Shown here piece after piece: positions 32,994 to 41,604 of a DNA stretch of 47,961 bases. The notes under the pieces are model-generated. The model had not been told where the DNA came from. It saw only the letters and a list, made by a program, of their open reading frames with translations, and ran no database searches. The translations under genes and the position numbers were made by a program. Source of the stretch: DAOUCV01 sp034432095 (lineage in GTDB: Bacteria; Chloroflexota; Dehalococcoidia; Dehalococcoidales; UBA2162); the NCBI GenBank assembly GCA_034432095.1, contig DAOUCV010000069.1, positions 1 to 47,961 of the forward strand, read 5' to 3'. How positions within the stretch are numbered: position 1 is the first letter of the stretch; every line of letters starts with the position of its first letter.

Positions 32994-34115
32994 TTAACCA
33001 ATTTCATCTACCAGCTGGCTCACATATCTGGCGATGGCGGGAGATGCCGTTAAGCCCGGAGAGTCTATGCCAATCAGGTTGATGAAGCCGGGTAGACCTC
33101 GGTCTTGCTCATGTCTGATGATAAAGTCAGGGACAGGCTCTCCTTCTCTATAAAGCATTGCCATGATACCCGATGTCTCAGGCTCCAGGTCGGAAGGTTC
33201 AATAAAGGGCAGGGACTTCATTATACTCGACTGCAAAAAGGCGCTTTTTCTCGAATCGTCTACCCTATAGTCTATCTTGTTGACATAATGAAACAGAGGT
33301 CCGAGACGCAGTCGCCAGTTAGTATCCAGACAGACGTGTATCCCCGGGCCGACAGCTTCAGGCACCGGATATATCAGGCGGTTGATTAACCTGTTCTTCC
33401 CTCCACCGACACTATAATATTCTCCCTTGCCCCAATATAACCTGTAGCCTGCTTCTTCGATATTTATCCCCGCCATTTCAGCTATCCGGTCGCTATAGAG
33501 GCCGGCGCAGTTTATCAGGACTCTGGTGGTAAAGATAGTCCCACCAGAGGGGTCTTCTACCTGAACCTTATATCCTTCCGGGACTTTTTCTATGCCGACG
33601 ACTTTTGATTTGTAGACGAGCTGAGCACCGTTATCCCGGGCTTTCTCCAGAAAATACCTCATCAAGGCATATGAGTCCACAATACCTGAAGTTGGAGAAA
33701 GGAAGGCAGCCATCCCTCTCACATTTGGTTCAAGTTGGTGCATTTCCTTCTTGGACAGCATTTTCAGCGGGAGTCCGTTATTGGTGCCGTTTCTATATAG
33801 TTCTTCCAGTATCCTCGCTTCCGAATCATTTACGGCGACAAATATTTTCCCGCACCTTCTGTAAGCTATCCCGTTTTTTTGGCAAAGTTCATAAATGAGG
33901 CGGTTGCCTTCCAGACAGAGTTTTGTCTTCAGGGAATCTCTACGGTAGTAAATACCTGAATGGATAACCTCGCTGTTGCGGGCGCTCTGCTCCTGTCCAA
34001 ACGTTTCGTTCTTTTCCAGTAAATAGACTTCTCTCTCTGCCCGGGCGACCTGTGAGGCTATAGCCAGTCCAACTACCCCGGCTCCAATGATGGTAATATC
34101 AGCTATATCCGGCAT
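32994..34115 (-). CDS. lhgO: FAD-dependent oxidoreductase, L-2-hydroxyglutarate oxidase-like
   Basis: A 373-residue DAO-family flavoprotein. ITIIGAGVVGLAIASQVA (FAD dinucleotide site), EKNETFGQEQSARNSEVIHSGIYY (the RNSEVIHSGIYY motif of LhgO-like enzymes), VLINCAGLYSDRIA and the C-terminal LIGIDSPGLTASPAIA are visible. It most likely oxidises L-2-hydroxyglutarate or a similar hydroxy acid and passes electrons to quinone or another carrier. GGGAGG lies before the ATG. Convergent with the methyl-transfer cluster; a functional link is not evident. Confidence 0.85.
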   Translation of the reverse strand: MPDIADITIIGAGVVGLAIASQVARAEREVYLLEKNETFGQEQSARNSEVIHSGIYYRRDSLKTKLCLEGNRLIYELCQKNGIAYRRCGKIFVAVNDSEARILEELYRNGTNNGLPLKMLSKKEMHQLEPNVRGMAAFLSPTSGIVDSYALMRYFLEKARDNGAQLVYKSKVVGIEKVPEGYKVQVEDPSGGTIFTTRVLINCAGLYSDRIAEMAGINIEEAGYRLYWGKGEYYSVGGGKNRLINRLIYPVPEAVGPGIHVCLDTNWRLRLGPLFHYVNKIDYRVDDSRKSAFLQSSIMKSLPFIEPSDLEPETSGIMAMLYREGEPVPDFIIRHEQDRGLPGFINLIGIDSPGLTASPAIARYVSQLVDEIG

Positions 34116-34216
34116 TTTTCCTCCCGGTGAAACTGGATGGGAATACTCAGTTAGGTCACCTGTCGAGGTTGATAAACAGTCTATTTCCGCTGGTTCAATG
34201 GAGAAGGTCAGCCAGA

Positions 34217-35233
34217 CTAGATATATCTGCCCACTGACCTGGCAATCAGCCTCAGTTCTTCCATTAGTTTGGCGAAGTTTGCCGGGGTGAGGGACTGGAG
34301 ACCATCCACCAGAGCCTTCTCGGGGTTGGGGTGGACTTCAATCAGAAGCCCATCAGCACCAGCCGCCACGGCTGCCTTGGCGATAGCCGGGACCAGCGAA
34401 TAGTGACCGGCGGCGTGACTGGGGTCAACAATCACCGGCAAGTGACTGAATTTCTTAATTACCGGGATTGCCGAAATATCCAGAGAAAAGCGGGTGCTGT
34501 CCTCGAATGTCCTGATTCCCCGCTCACATAAAATGACCCGGTTATTTCCCTCCGCCAGCAGATAATCGGCGGCGGTAAGCCACTCGGTAACCGTGCAGGA
34601 AAACCCGCGCTTTAGAACAACGGGGCACTTGCTTTTGCCAACTGCCGTCAGCAGGGTGAAGTTTTGCATATTGCGAGAACCAACCTGCAGTATGTCTGCC
34701 ACCTTGGCTACCATACTTACGTAGCGAGAGTCTACCACTTCGGTAATCACCGGTATATTGAACTGCGCCTTGGCCTTGGCGAGTAATTCCAGCCCGACTT
34801 TCTGCAAGCCCTGAAAGCTGAAGGGGGAAGTACGTGGCTTAAAGGCGCCACCGCGCAGGATGCTTGCCCCGGCATCTTTTACCGCTCTGGCTGCCTCGGT
34901 AAGCTGTTCTTCACTCTCGACAGCACAGGGCCCAGCCATAACTACGATGCGTCTACCACCAATCTCAATGCCGTTTATAGTAACGAGGGTATCTTCTGCC
35001 TTGACTTCCCGGGAGGCAAGCTTATAGGGCTTCATAATCCGCTTTACACTCTCCACGCCAGGAAGGACAGCAAAGATGTCTGTGGGTACTTGCCCAGTAT
35101 TACTACCCAGTACGGCAACCACCGTCTTCTCAGTGCCAATGTTCAACTGGACGTTCCAGCCAAATGACTTCACCTTCTGCACTACGGCATCTATCTCTTC
35201 CTGGGTGGCCCCGGTTCTCATCTCGATTATCAT
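34217..35233 (-). CDS. aroF: 3-deoxy-7-phosphoheptulonate synthase, type I beta (AroF-like)
   Basis: First step of the shikimate pathway, joining PEP and erythrose 4-phosphate. The N-terminal ~70 residues (MIIEMRTGATQEEIDAVVQKV) are the ferredoxin-like regulatory domain of the beta type. The barrel has VVMAGPCAVESEEQL, LRGGAFKPRTSPFSFQG, VGSRNMQNF and VDPSHAAGH. The usual KRGMxxTxEEW segment reads KRGFSCTVTEW. It lies 47 bp after the aminotransferase gene in the same direction, suggesting an aromatic amino acid unit. Confidence 0.94.
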   Translation of the reverse strand: MIIEMRTGATQEEIDAVVQKVKSFGWNVQLNIGTEKTVVAVLGSNTGQVPTDIFAVLPGVESVKRIMKPYKLASREVKAEDTLVTINGIEIGGRRIVVMAGPCAVESEEQLTEAARAVKDAGASILRGGAFKPRTSPFSFQGLQKVGLELLAKAKAQFNIPVITEVVDSRYVSMVAKVADILQVGSRNMQNFTLLTAVGKSKCPVVLKRGFSCTVTEWLTAADYLLAEGNNRVILCERGIRTFEDSTRFSLDISAIPVIKKFSHLPVIVDPSHAAGHYSLVPAIAKAAVAAGADGLLIEVHPNPEKALVDGLQSLTPANFAKLMEELRLIARSVGRYI

Positions 35234-35280
35234 GGTCTCTTGCTCAGGCTCCCCTATATAGTAGATATAGTAGTATAAGT

Positions 35281-36468
35281 TTACCCTAACTTGAATTTTT
35301 GGGCAACCTTTCGGAAACCAGTTAGCGAGCCTTCGAGTGTTCCATCATCAGTGCAGTATGAGATACGGAAGTAGCCCGGTGAACCAAAGCTGTAGCCGGG
35401 CACAGTCAGTACCCGCCATTGTCTTAACTCTTTGATGAAAGCGATATCGTCTTCCAGTGGTGACCTCGGAAACATGTAGAAGGTGCCCTGAGGCTTTACG
35501 ATGGAATAACCCATTTCAGTGAGATGCTCATAAAGAAAATCCCGCTTTCTCTGATACTCGGCGACTGAGACACTCACCGCCTGTAGCTGGCGTACCAGGT
35601 GTTGCATCAGGGCTGGGGCGTTAACATATCCCAGTATTCGGTTACAGTGGATGAAGCCAGCCACTAGCTCCTGACGGTCGCTAAGGTCAGGGTGCACCGC
35701 AATATAGCCGATGCGTTCTCCCGGTATCGCGAGGTCCTTGGAGTGGGAGGTGACGATGATGCTTTCCCGATAATAAGGCCAGATTTGAGGGCATTTCACT
35801 CCATTATAGACGATATTGCGGTAGGCTTCGTCATTGATGAGAAAAATCTGTTTGCCGTATTGGTTTGACTTCCAACTGAGCAGTTCTCCAAGCTGGTGCA
35901 GGAATTCCTCGCCGTAGACAGCCCCGGAGGGATTATTGGGGTAGTTTATCAGCACGACTTTAGTCTTGGGGCTGATTGCGGTTTCGAGGACATCAAGCCG
36001 GGGTACGAACTGCTCATCCGTAGGCAGAACCCTGGCGATTCCCTCATGATTTTCGATATAGTTGATGAACTCCGCAAAGTATGGGGCGAAGATGATGACT
36101 TCGTCTTCTCGGTCCAGGAGCGTCTTCAACACTACGTTTAATGCTCCGGCAGCGCCGCAGGTCATGACGATATCATCCTTGGTGAAGTTGATACCCGCTT
36201 CCAGTGAGAGTTGTTTGGCTACCGCCGTTCTTGTCTCCGCATACCCGGCGTTCTCCATATACCTATGCATCCCTGGTTGGGGGTTCTCCGCCAGTCTCCT
36301 CAATTCCTGATAGAACTCAGCGGGAGGTTGCATGACCGGGTTGCCTAGAGAGAGGTCGAAGACGTTTTCTTCGCCATACTGCCGTTTGAGGGCGGTTCCT
36401 TCCTCGAACATCTTTCTTATCCACGACCCCTGCTCCATACTTTTCTTGACTCTTTGCGATATTGACAT
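35281..36468 (-). CDS. PLP-dependent aminotransferase, class I (aspartate/aromatic-type)
   Basis: A 395-residue fold-type I aminotransferase. LSLGNPVMQPP, the glycine-rich TCGAAGALNVVLKTL, INYPNNPSGAVY, LINDEAYRNIVY (PLP Asp/Tyr) and the Lys-containing SHSKDLAIPGERIGY are clear. The C-terminal YFRISYC supplies the carboxylate-binding Arg. Next to DAHP synthase it may act on prephenate or aromatic oxoacids, but aspartate or alanine are also possible. Before its ATG lies a hairpin directly upstream of the ribosome-binding site. Confidence 0.9.
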   Translation of the reverse strand: MSISQRVKKSMEQGSWIRKMFEEGTALKRQYGEENVFDLSLGNPVMQPPAEFYQELRRLAENPQPGMHRYMENAGYAETRTAVAKQLSLEAGINFTKDDIVMTCGAAGALNVVLKTLLDREDEVIIFAPYFAEFINYIENHEGIARVLPTDEQFVPRLDVLETAISPKTKVVLINYPNNPSGAVYGEEFLHQLGELLSWKSNQYGKQIFLINDEAYRNIVYNGVKCPQIWPYYRESIIVTSHSKDLAIPGERIGYIAVHPDLSDRQELVAGFIHCNRILGYVNAPALMQHLVRQLQAVSVSVAEYQRKRDFLYEHLTEMGYSIVKPQGTFYMFPRSPLEDDIAFIKELRQWRVLTVPGYSFGSPGYFRISYCTDDGTLEGSLTGFRKVAQKFKLG

Positions 36469-36483
36469 CTAAGACTTCCTTCC

Positions 36484-36498
36484 TCTGCGTCAAACGCA
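36484..36498 (-). promoter_or_regulatory. Small hairpin next to the aminotransferase ribosome-binding site
   Basis: CTGCG-TTTGA-CGCAG on the minus strand is followed at once by AGGAAGGAAG and, a few bases on, the ATG. Its position would allow control of ribosome access. Confidence 0.35.
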
Positions 36499-36590
36499 GT
36501 TATTTTACATAATGTTTAGTCTGAGATAAGGGGAATAGCAGCTCTGCTTCGACACTATGGGATTTACTTCCTGATGTAGATGGCTTCCTC

Positions 36591-36732
36591 AGGTGCCGGG
36601 TGGTGAGGCTGCAGATTGAGGCTCGGTTGAGCCTCATGCCTTTGACGGAGACGAATATGCACCGGGCAGAGGAGAGCCTTCTTGAGTAAGGCTGTCCTGT
36701 AGAGCCCGGTGACCCACCTCTCTGAAACCTGC
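36591..36732. ncRNA. Unassigned structured region, candidate RNA (strand undetermined)
   Basis: Within the 681-bp gap 36469-37149 a nested set of inverted repeats suggests a branched RNA. CAGGT (36591-36595) pairs with ACCTG (36728-36732) and GGTGG (36600-36604) with CCACC (36715-36719). They enclose hairpin TGAGGCT/AGCCTCA (36618-36637) and a longer arm ACCGGGC/GCCCGGT (36662-36711) that contains AGCCTT/AAGGCT. It could be a leader of the minus-strand aminotransferase operon or a stand-alone RNA. I could not match it to a known class. The rest of the gap holds a repeat copy (36885-37078) and no credible gene. Confidence 0.4.
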
Positions 36733-36884
36733 ACTGTCTTTTATCGATAGCGCTGTGTGCGGGATATGCAATGTTAGAGCACAATAAGAAATAGACATAA
36801 AAGCTATATTCCTTAAACTACTGCCTTCGTTATTGATTACAAATCATTATTCTAAAGTTAACTTGGATGTTTGTCAATAATTTA

Positions 36885-37078
36885 TCCCTTTCCCCTTAAC
36901 AAGGGGGAGGGGAAGATTAAAAAAAGAGGAGGCAAAGCTCTCTTTTTTAAGTTTCTTGCCTTTCTCTTTTGAAGGAGGCTAGAGTGACGGGGAGTTTAAG
37001 AGGGGCGTCAGCCTCTCTTCTAAAGTCAATTCCCCCTTCCTTTACCAAAGGAAGGGGGGCAGGGGGGATGGATTACCT
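36885..37078. repeat. Dispersed palindromic repeat (MITE-like)
   Basis: Modules here are CCCTTTCCCCTTAACAAGGGGGAGGGG, GAGGCAAAGCTCTC, AAGAGGGGCGTCAGCCTCTCTT and CCCCTTCCTTTACCAAAGGAAGGGG, the last continuing into CAGGGGGGATGGATTA. Order and sequence parallel the full copy at 21,166-21,401, with the first palindrome replaced. It lies just upstream of the molybdopterin oxidoreductase gene. Confidence 0.6.
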
Positions 37079-37149
37079 CTTTTCTTATTTGCGTTAGATA
37101 TCGGCGAGGGATATAATCAAGACCAGTTAGTCAAGGAGGGATTCCGAAA

Positions 37150-39585
37150 GTGAAAGGCAAGAACCGTAAGATTGTGCGCACCACTAGCTGGTCTGCCGGA
37201 CCCGGTTGCCATGGTGGGTGTGGGGTACTGGCGTACATCGAAGACGGCAAGGTGGTCAAGGTTGAAGGTGACCCGGAGCACCCCTGGAACCAGGGACGTC
37301 TGTGCTCCAGGTGCCTGGCTATGACGCAGTATGTCTATAACCCCAAGCGTTTAACCCGTCCCCTTAAAAGGGTAGGGGGGCGTGGAGAGGGTAAGTGGCA
37401 GGAAATATCCTGGGACGAAGCCTTTGACCTTATAGAGAAAAGGTTAAGTAAGATTCGGGATGAATTTGGTCCGGAGAGCGTCATCTTCTCTATGGGCACC
37501 GGTCGGGACATCGGCGCCTGGATATGTATGCTGGCTTATGCCTATGGCAGTCCAAATGTCATGTTTGCCTTGAGTGGCATTGCCTGCTACAGCCCCAGAA
37601 TTGCCGCTGTGGAGACTATTCAGGGAGACTACTGTATCCTTGACGCTGCCCAGTGGTTCCCGAAGCGCTACGAAGACCCGAGGTATAAGATTCCAGAGTG
37701 TATTGTGGTCTGGGGCTACAATATCCCGGCTTCGTGCCCGGATAATGTCTTCGGGCACTGGATAGTTGACCTGATGAAGAAGGGCACCAAGATTATCGCC
37801 ATTGACCCGAGGTTGTCCTGGTTTGCTTCCAGAGCAGTGAAGTGGCTGAGACTGCGTCCCGGGACGGATGGTGCCCTGGCGATGGGTTTTCTCAATGTAA
37901 TTATCAATGAGGGTCTGTATGATAGAGAATTTGTTGAGAGATGGACGAATGCCGCTCATCTGGTCAGGAGCGACACCGGGAAACTGCTGCGGGAGAGTGA
38001 CCTAGTGGCCGGCGGTTCTCCGGCTAACTTTGTTGTCTGGGATACGGCAAAGAAAAGACCGGTAGTATGGGACTCTAATCTTGTAGACTACAAATCAGCC
38101 GCTACAAAACCAGCCCTTGAAGGAGAGTATAACATCAGCCTTTCGGACGGAGCTAAAGTTTCCACCAGGACAGTCTGGAGCGTCTTTGTTGAGCAGGTCA
38201 ACCAGTACCCGGTAGAGCGGGTCTCCGAGATAACCTGGGTACCTCAGCAAGACATTATTGAGGCGGCGCGTCTTTATGCTAAAAGCAAACCCGCGGCCAT
38301 ACACTGGGGTGTGCCTATTGATATGACACCGGCGATTACTCCCACTGTCCAGGCAATCGCTAATCTTTGGTGCCTGACCGGGAATCTGGATGTACCTGGA
38401 GGGAACGTAATTTCCCGTTACGCCTTTGATGCGGTGGCTTATGCTCTGCCCGGAGCAAAAGGGGTCATCAAGCTAGCTTCCCAAGAAGCTGATGCCAAGA
38501 GAATTGGTATTGACCGGTATGGGCCGCTCCGCAAGTTCATCTGGCGGGCTCAGCCGGACCTGACTCTGGAGCAAATCTTCACCGAAGACCCTTACCCCAT
38601 CAAAGGGATGTGGCTACAGGCTTGTAATCCTGTGGCGGGCATAGGTCTTGACCCTAAGAAGTGGCTTAGTGCCCTGAAGAAGCTCGACTTTGTGGTTGTC
38701 GTCGACCTCTTTATGACCCCGACTGCTCAATTGGCTGATGTGGTTCTGCCAGCGGCTACTTTTCTGGAGAAGGATAGCATCCGGAGCTGGTGGGTACCCC
38801 TTCAGAGCATTAACAAGGCGATTACCGTAGACGAGTGCAAGTCCGATATTGAAATCAACTTTGAGCTAGCGAAAAGATTTGACCCGAATTTTCGTTGGAA
38901 CAGTATTCATGAACTCTTTGATGAGATAATTAAGCCTTCCGGTATGACTTTCAGAGAGCTACAGCAGAAAGGCTGGGTTTTCCCGCCGGAAGGTCACCCC
39001 AGTCACCCGTATCACCGGTTTGAAAAAGGGTTGCTCCGCCCAGACAGGAGACCCGGCTTCCAGACTCCGTCGGGTAAGGTTGAGTTGTACTCATCGCTGC
39101 GTGAAGAGTGGGGACTGGAGCCCATAGCCCACTATGAAGAACCGCCCTTCACTCCTGTCAGCCAGCCTGAATTGTATAAAGAATATCCCTTAATCTTATC
39201 CACCGGGAGAAGGTCGCCGGTCTACTTTCATGCTGAGCATAGAAACATCCCCTGGCTACGGGAAGTTGACCCCGACCCGGTTATTGAAATCCATCCCGAT
39301 ACCGCCTGGGCGCACGACATTAATAATGGGGATTGGGTGTGGGTGGAAAACTGGCTGGGCAGGTGCCAGTTCAAGGCAAAAATTACCCTTGTGGTGCCGG
39401 AATGGATGGTGATGACGGCTCACGGCTGGTGGTTTCCCGAAGAGCCTGGCGAAGAGCCATCACTGTTTGGCGTGTGGAAATCGAATGTGAATCAGCTTAT
39501 CCCTATGGGTTTTCAGGGGAAAGACGGACTGGGTGCCCCGATAAAGCACCTGCTCTGTAAAATCTACAAGGTTAAAGGTCAATAG
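37150..39585 (+). CDS. Molybdopterin-dependent oxidoreductase (DMSO reductase superfamily), cytoplasmic-looking
   Basis: An 811-residue bis-MGD enzyme. The N-terminal segment has Cys20, Cys24 and Cys52, but Gly17 stands where the first Cys of the usual CxxCxxxC-x27-C Fe-S motif would be; Cys55 is extra. A candidate Mo ligand is Cys146 in SGIACYSPR. IDPRLSWFAS, LRPGTDGALAMGF, LTGNLDVPGGN, LADVVLPAATFLEKD and the C-terminal LILSTGRRSPVYFHAEHRN are typical. No Tat signal precedes it and no membrane anchor gene follows, so it is probably a soluble A-B enzyme. The start is GTG behind GGAGG. The substrate is unknown; transhydroxylase-like, dehydrogenase or reductase roles are all open. Confidence 0.88.
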   Translation: MKGKNRKIVRTTSWSAGPGCHGGCGVLAYIEDGKVVKVEGDPEHPWNQGRLCSRCLAMTQYVYNPKRLTRPLKRVGGRGEGKWQEISWDEAFDLIEKRLSKIRDEFGPESVIFSMGTGRDIGAWICMLAYAYGSPNVMFALSGIACYSPRIAAVETIQGDYCILDAAQWFPKRYEDPRYKIPECIVVWGYNIPASCPDNVFGHWIVDLMKKGTKIIAIDPRLSWFASRAVKWLRLRPGTDGALAMGFLNVIINEGLYDREFVERWTNAAHLVRSDTGKLLRESDLVAGGSPANFVVWDTAKKRPVVWDSNLVDYKSAATKPALEGEYNISLSDGAKVSTRTVWSVFVEQVNQYPVERVSEITWVPQQDIIEAARLYAKSKPAAIHWGVPIDMTPAITPTVQAIANLWCLTGNLDVPGGNVISRYAFDAVAYALPGAKGVIKLASQEADAKRIGIDRYGPLRKFIWRAQPDLTLEQIFTEDPYPIKGMWLQACNPVAGIGLDPKKWLSALKKLDFVVVVDLFMTPTAQLADVVLPAATFLEKDSIRSWWVPLQSINKAITVDECKSDIEINFELAKRFDPNFRWNSIHELFDEIIKPSGMTFRELQQKGWVFPPEGHPSHPYHRFEKGLLRPDRRPGFQTPSGKVELYSSLREEWGLEPIAHYEEPPFTPVSQPELYKEYPLILSTGRRSPVYFHAEHRNIPWLREVDPDPVIEIHPDTAWAHDINNGDWVWVENWLGRCQFKAKITLVVPEWMVMTAHGWWFPEEPGEEPSLFGVWKSNVNQLIPMGFQGKDGLGAPIKHLLCKIYKVKGQ

Positions 39586-39595
39586 GAGGTCTGAG

Positions 39596-39940
39596 ATGTC
39601 CCGGAAATGTGAATACGGTTTACTGATAGATTACGAATACTGCACTGGCTGCTATGCCTGTCAGGTTGCCTGCGCTCAGGAATATAAATGGCCGGCGGGG
39701 ATGGGAGGAATACGGGTCATTGAGATGGAACAGAAGCTGCCCAACAACCGGGCATATCTTACCTACCTGCCCTTTCCCACGGAACTCTGTATCCTATGTG
39801 CGCCTCGGACCAGGGAAGGACTCGAGCCAGCTTGTGTCAAGCACTGTATGGCGGCCTGCATGAAATACGGGAGAATAGAGGAACTGGCTAGAGAGATGGC
39901 AAATAAACCGAGGATGGTACTCTGGGTGCCACGGTCGTAA
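39596..39940 (+). CDS. 4Fe-4S ferredoxin-type electron-transfer subunit (short)
   Basis: A 114-residue protein with Cys clusters CTGCYACQVAC near the N-terminus and CILC, then ACVKHCMAAC in the middle, resembling a shortened DmsB/NrfC-type subunit with two [4Fe-4S] sites. Full-length B subunits have about 180-270 residues and three or four clusters, so this one is minimal. AGGAGG precedes the ATG, 10 bp after the molybdopterin gene. It should be the electron partner of that enzyme. Confidence 0.88.
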   Translation: MSRKCEYGLLIDYEYCTGCYACQVACAQEYKWPAGMGGIRVIEMEQKLPNNRAYLTYLPFPTELCILCAPRTREGLEPACVKHCMAACMKYGRIEELAREMANKPRMVLWVPRS

Positions 39941-39970
39941 TTATAGCCGCTGGTGAAGGCTGTGTCGAGA

Positions 39971-40555
39971 CTAGCGCTGGTAAACGCCGGTCAGCTCTCC
40001 CCGGGCAAGGATGTGTCCCTGCATGGCGTCGAGGACTTGCTTCTTTGATGCGCCTGCCTTTAAGTCCAGCGATTTTGCCAGTGCGTAGAGGGTAAATCTA
40101 TACCGGTGAACGGCTCCGGGCGGAGGAGAGGGACCACCATAGCCAATTCTACCGAAGTCATTCCTGCCCTGTAGGCTGCCGTCAGATAGCTGGTACTCGG
40201 TGGGTACCGCCTCAGGCAATCCCCGGCTATTAGCCGGGATGTTGAATATCACCCAGTGAGTGAAGACTCCGCCGGGAGCATCGGGGTCATCCATTATCAG
40301 TGCCAAGGACTGAGTCCCGGCGGGCGGCTCGTTCCAGGCAAGTGGTGGCGAAACGTCCTCTCCCTGAGAGGTGTACCTATCGGGTATTCTGCTGCCTTCC
40401 TGAAACGCCGGGCTCGTAATGGATAACGTCTTTCCTCTTTCTTCCAGTTGTTCCCCGGCCCGGCAACTGGTCAGTAGTATCGTAACCAGACCGAGCGCCG
40501 TCAAGAGGGATACTCGGCATAGACTACGCCACCGACGACAATTATTGACCTTCAT
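39971..40555 (-). CDS. YbhB/YbcL-family (PEBP-like) lipoprotein
   Basis: A 194-residue protein with an N-terminal signal and lipobox LLTSC (lipidated Cys31). The PEBP fold follows: PPLAWNEPPAGTQSLALIMDDPDAPGG, THWVIFNIP, NDFGRIGYGGPSPPPG and HRYRFTLYALA. The family binds phospholipid-like or small anionic ligands; its bacterial role is unclear. It is convergent with the ferredoxin gene and divergent from the response regulator. Confidence 0.92.
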   Translation of the reverse strand: MKVNNCRRWRSLCRVSLLTALGLVTILLTSCRAGEQLEERGKTLSITSPAFQEGSRIPDRYTSQGEDVSPPLAWNEPPAGTQSLALIMDDPDAPGGVFTHWVIFNIPANSRGLPEAVPTEYQLSDGSLQGRNDFGRIGYGGPSPPPGAVHRYRFTLYALAKSLDLKAGASKKQVLDAMQGHILARGELTGVYQR

Positions 40556-40632
40556 GTGTCGCCAACCTCTGTGCTTTTATCAGCATAGTATCCCTGTAGG
40601 GCGTTGTTGTCAATCCTTGAGGATGCCAAATC

Positions 40633-40662
40633 TTTACAAAACTTTTATGAAACCTTTATAAA
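40633..40662 (+). promoter_or_regulatory. Promoter upstream of the response-regulator gene
   Basis: TTTACA (40633-40638), an 18-bp spacer and TATAAA (40657-40662), in an A/T-rich 180-bp intergenic region. Confidence 0.45.
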
Positions 40663-40699
40663 ATATTTATTATTTTTATGCCTCTCTTTACATCCGTAT

Positions 40700-40711
40700 G
40701 TTAAATTTAAC
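40700..40711. promoter_or_regulatory. Perfect 12-bp palindrome before the response regulator
   Basis: GTTAAATTTAAC lies about 32 bp before the ATG and downstream of the putative promoter, the position of a possible autoregulatory operator. Confidence 0.35.
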
Positions 40712-40742
40712 TAAGGATAATTGAAATCTATAAGGGGGCAAA

Positions 40743-41528
40743 ATGGAAAAGATTAGCATCTTTTTAGCTGATTGGCAGGTGCTCTTCCGGGAGGGAATCC
40801 ACTTCATCCTTTCCGGGGAAGAGGACGTGGAGGTTATTGGTGAGGCTGCCAGTAACAAGGAAGCGCTCGATTTTATTGAAAAAAATCCACCAAGGATAGC
40901 TATTTTGAATGCCAACCACAGCGAGTTCACCGGGGCTAATCTAACCCGTCGCATCCAGCAGAACCTGCCATCGGTGGCGGTGATTCTGGTCATGGATAGC
41001 TATAATGAAGAACAGCTTTTCTCAGCCATGAAGTGCGGGGCGAGTGCCTGTGTGACCAAAGACATTGACCCCGATGAACTGGTCAAGCTCATCAGGAATA
41101 TCGCTCAGGGTGCCAGACCCATAGTTGAAGCCCTGCTCCGAAAAGAGATTGCCCCCCGTGTTATTGAGGAATTCGAAAACTTCTCTTTAATCAGTAAAGA
41201 AGTGGACAATCTGCTGGCTCGTCTTTCCCCCCGCGAGAGTGAGATTCTACACTCTATTGCCGAGGGAAACTCAATCGAGCAACTCGCTTCCACTCTGGGC
41301 ATCGGCGAAGAGGCTATCCGGCATCATCTCGATACAATACTGACCAAGTTGGTGTCTAATGAGCACAACCGGGAGGTGGTTGAGGCAGCACAGAAGGGCT
41401 TGCCATCAGTAATTTCCCGAGCCAGGCGTGGCAGACCGGCAGAAGAGTATATCACCCGGGAGGAATTCAATGCTTTCAAAGAAAATCTAAAGGCACGCTT
41501 TAAAGCTCTCATAGACGAGTTAAGTTAA
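40743..41528 (+). CDS. NarL/FixJ-type response regulator with substituted phospho-acceptor
   Basis: A 261-residue protein: receiver domain (about 5-120), LuxR-type helix-turn-helix (161-203, LSPRESEILHSIAEGNS) and a basic C-terminal tail. The receiver keeps one acidic-pocket Asp (Asp10) and Lys106, but the phospho-acceptor position is Asn56 (AILNANHSEFTG), so normal aspartyl phosphorylation is not expected. No histidine kinase is adjacent. It is followed, in the same direction, by the SipW/secreted-protein cluster and is the obvious candidate regulator of that cluster. GGGGG lies 6 bp before the ATG. Confidence 0.9.
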   Translation: MEKISIFLADWQVLFREGIHFILSGEEDVEVIGEAASNKEALDFIEKNPPRIAILNANHSEFTGANLTRRIQQNLPSVAVILVMDSYNEEQLFSAMKCGASACVTKDIDPDELVKLIRNIAQGARPIVEALLRKEIAPRVIEEFENFSLISKEVDNLLARLSPRESEILHSIAEGNSIEQLASTLGIGEEAIRHHLDTILTKLVSNEHNREVVEAAQKGLPSVISRARRGRPAEEYITREEFNAFKENLKARFKALIDELS

Positions 41529-41531
41529 ATC

Positions 41532-41582
41532 TGGGTATCTTTGCCAGAAAGCCGGGGTTTTTCTGGGTGCCAAAGGGAGGTA
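41532..41582. repeat. Inverted fragment of the dispersed repeat family
   Basis: GCCAGAAA-GCCGGGGTT-TTTCTGGGTGCC followed by AAAGGGAGG is the reverse complement of the head of the 16,926 copy (CCCTTTAGGCACCCAGAAAAATC). The CCAGAAA/TTTCTGG hairpin could also end the response-regulator transcript. Confidence 0.5.
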
Positions 41583-41604
41583 AGAAGATGTGAAAGAGAA
41601 TAAA

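Noticed and set aside
36591..36732. T-box or Moco riboswitch near the aminotransferase and molybdoenzyme genes
   Set aside because: GGGTGGTGAGGCTGC on the plus strand only partly resembles the T-box GGGTGGNACCGCG, and no stem I with specifier loop or Moco consensus could be laid out.
36500..36784. A 94-codon minus-strand open frame in the gap before the aminotransferase gene
   Set aside because: Low-complexity composition, no recognisable domain, no clear ribosome-binding site, and it overlaps a region full of inverted repeats that reads better as structured RNA.
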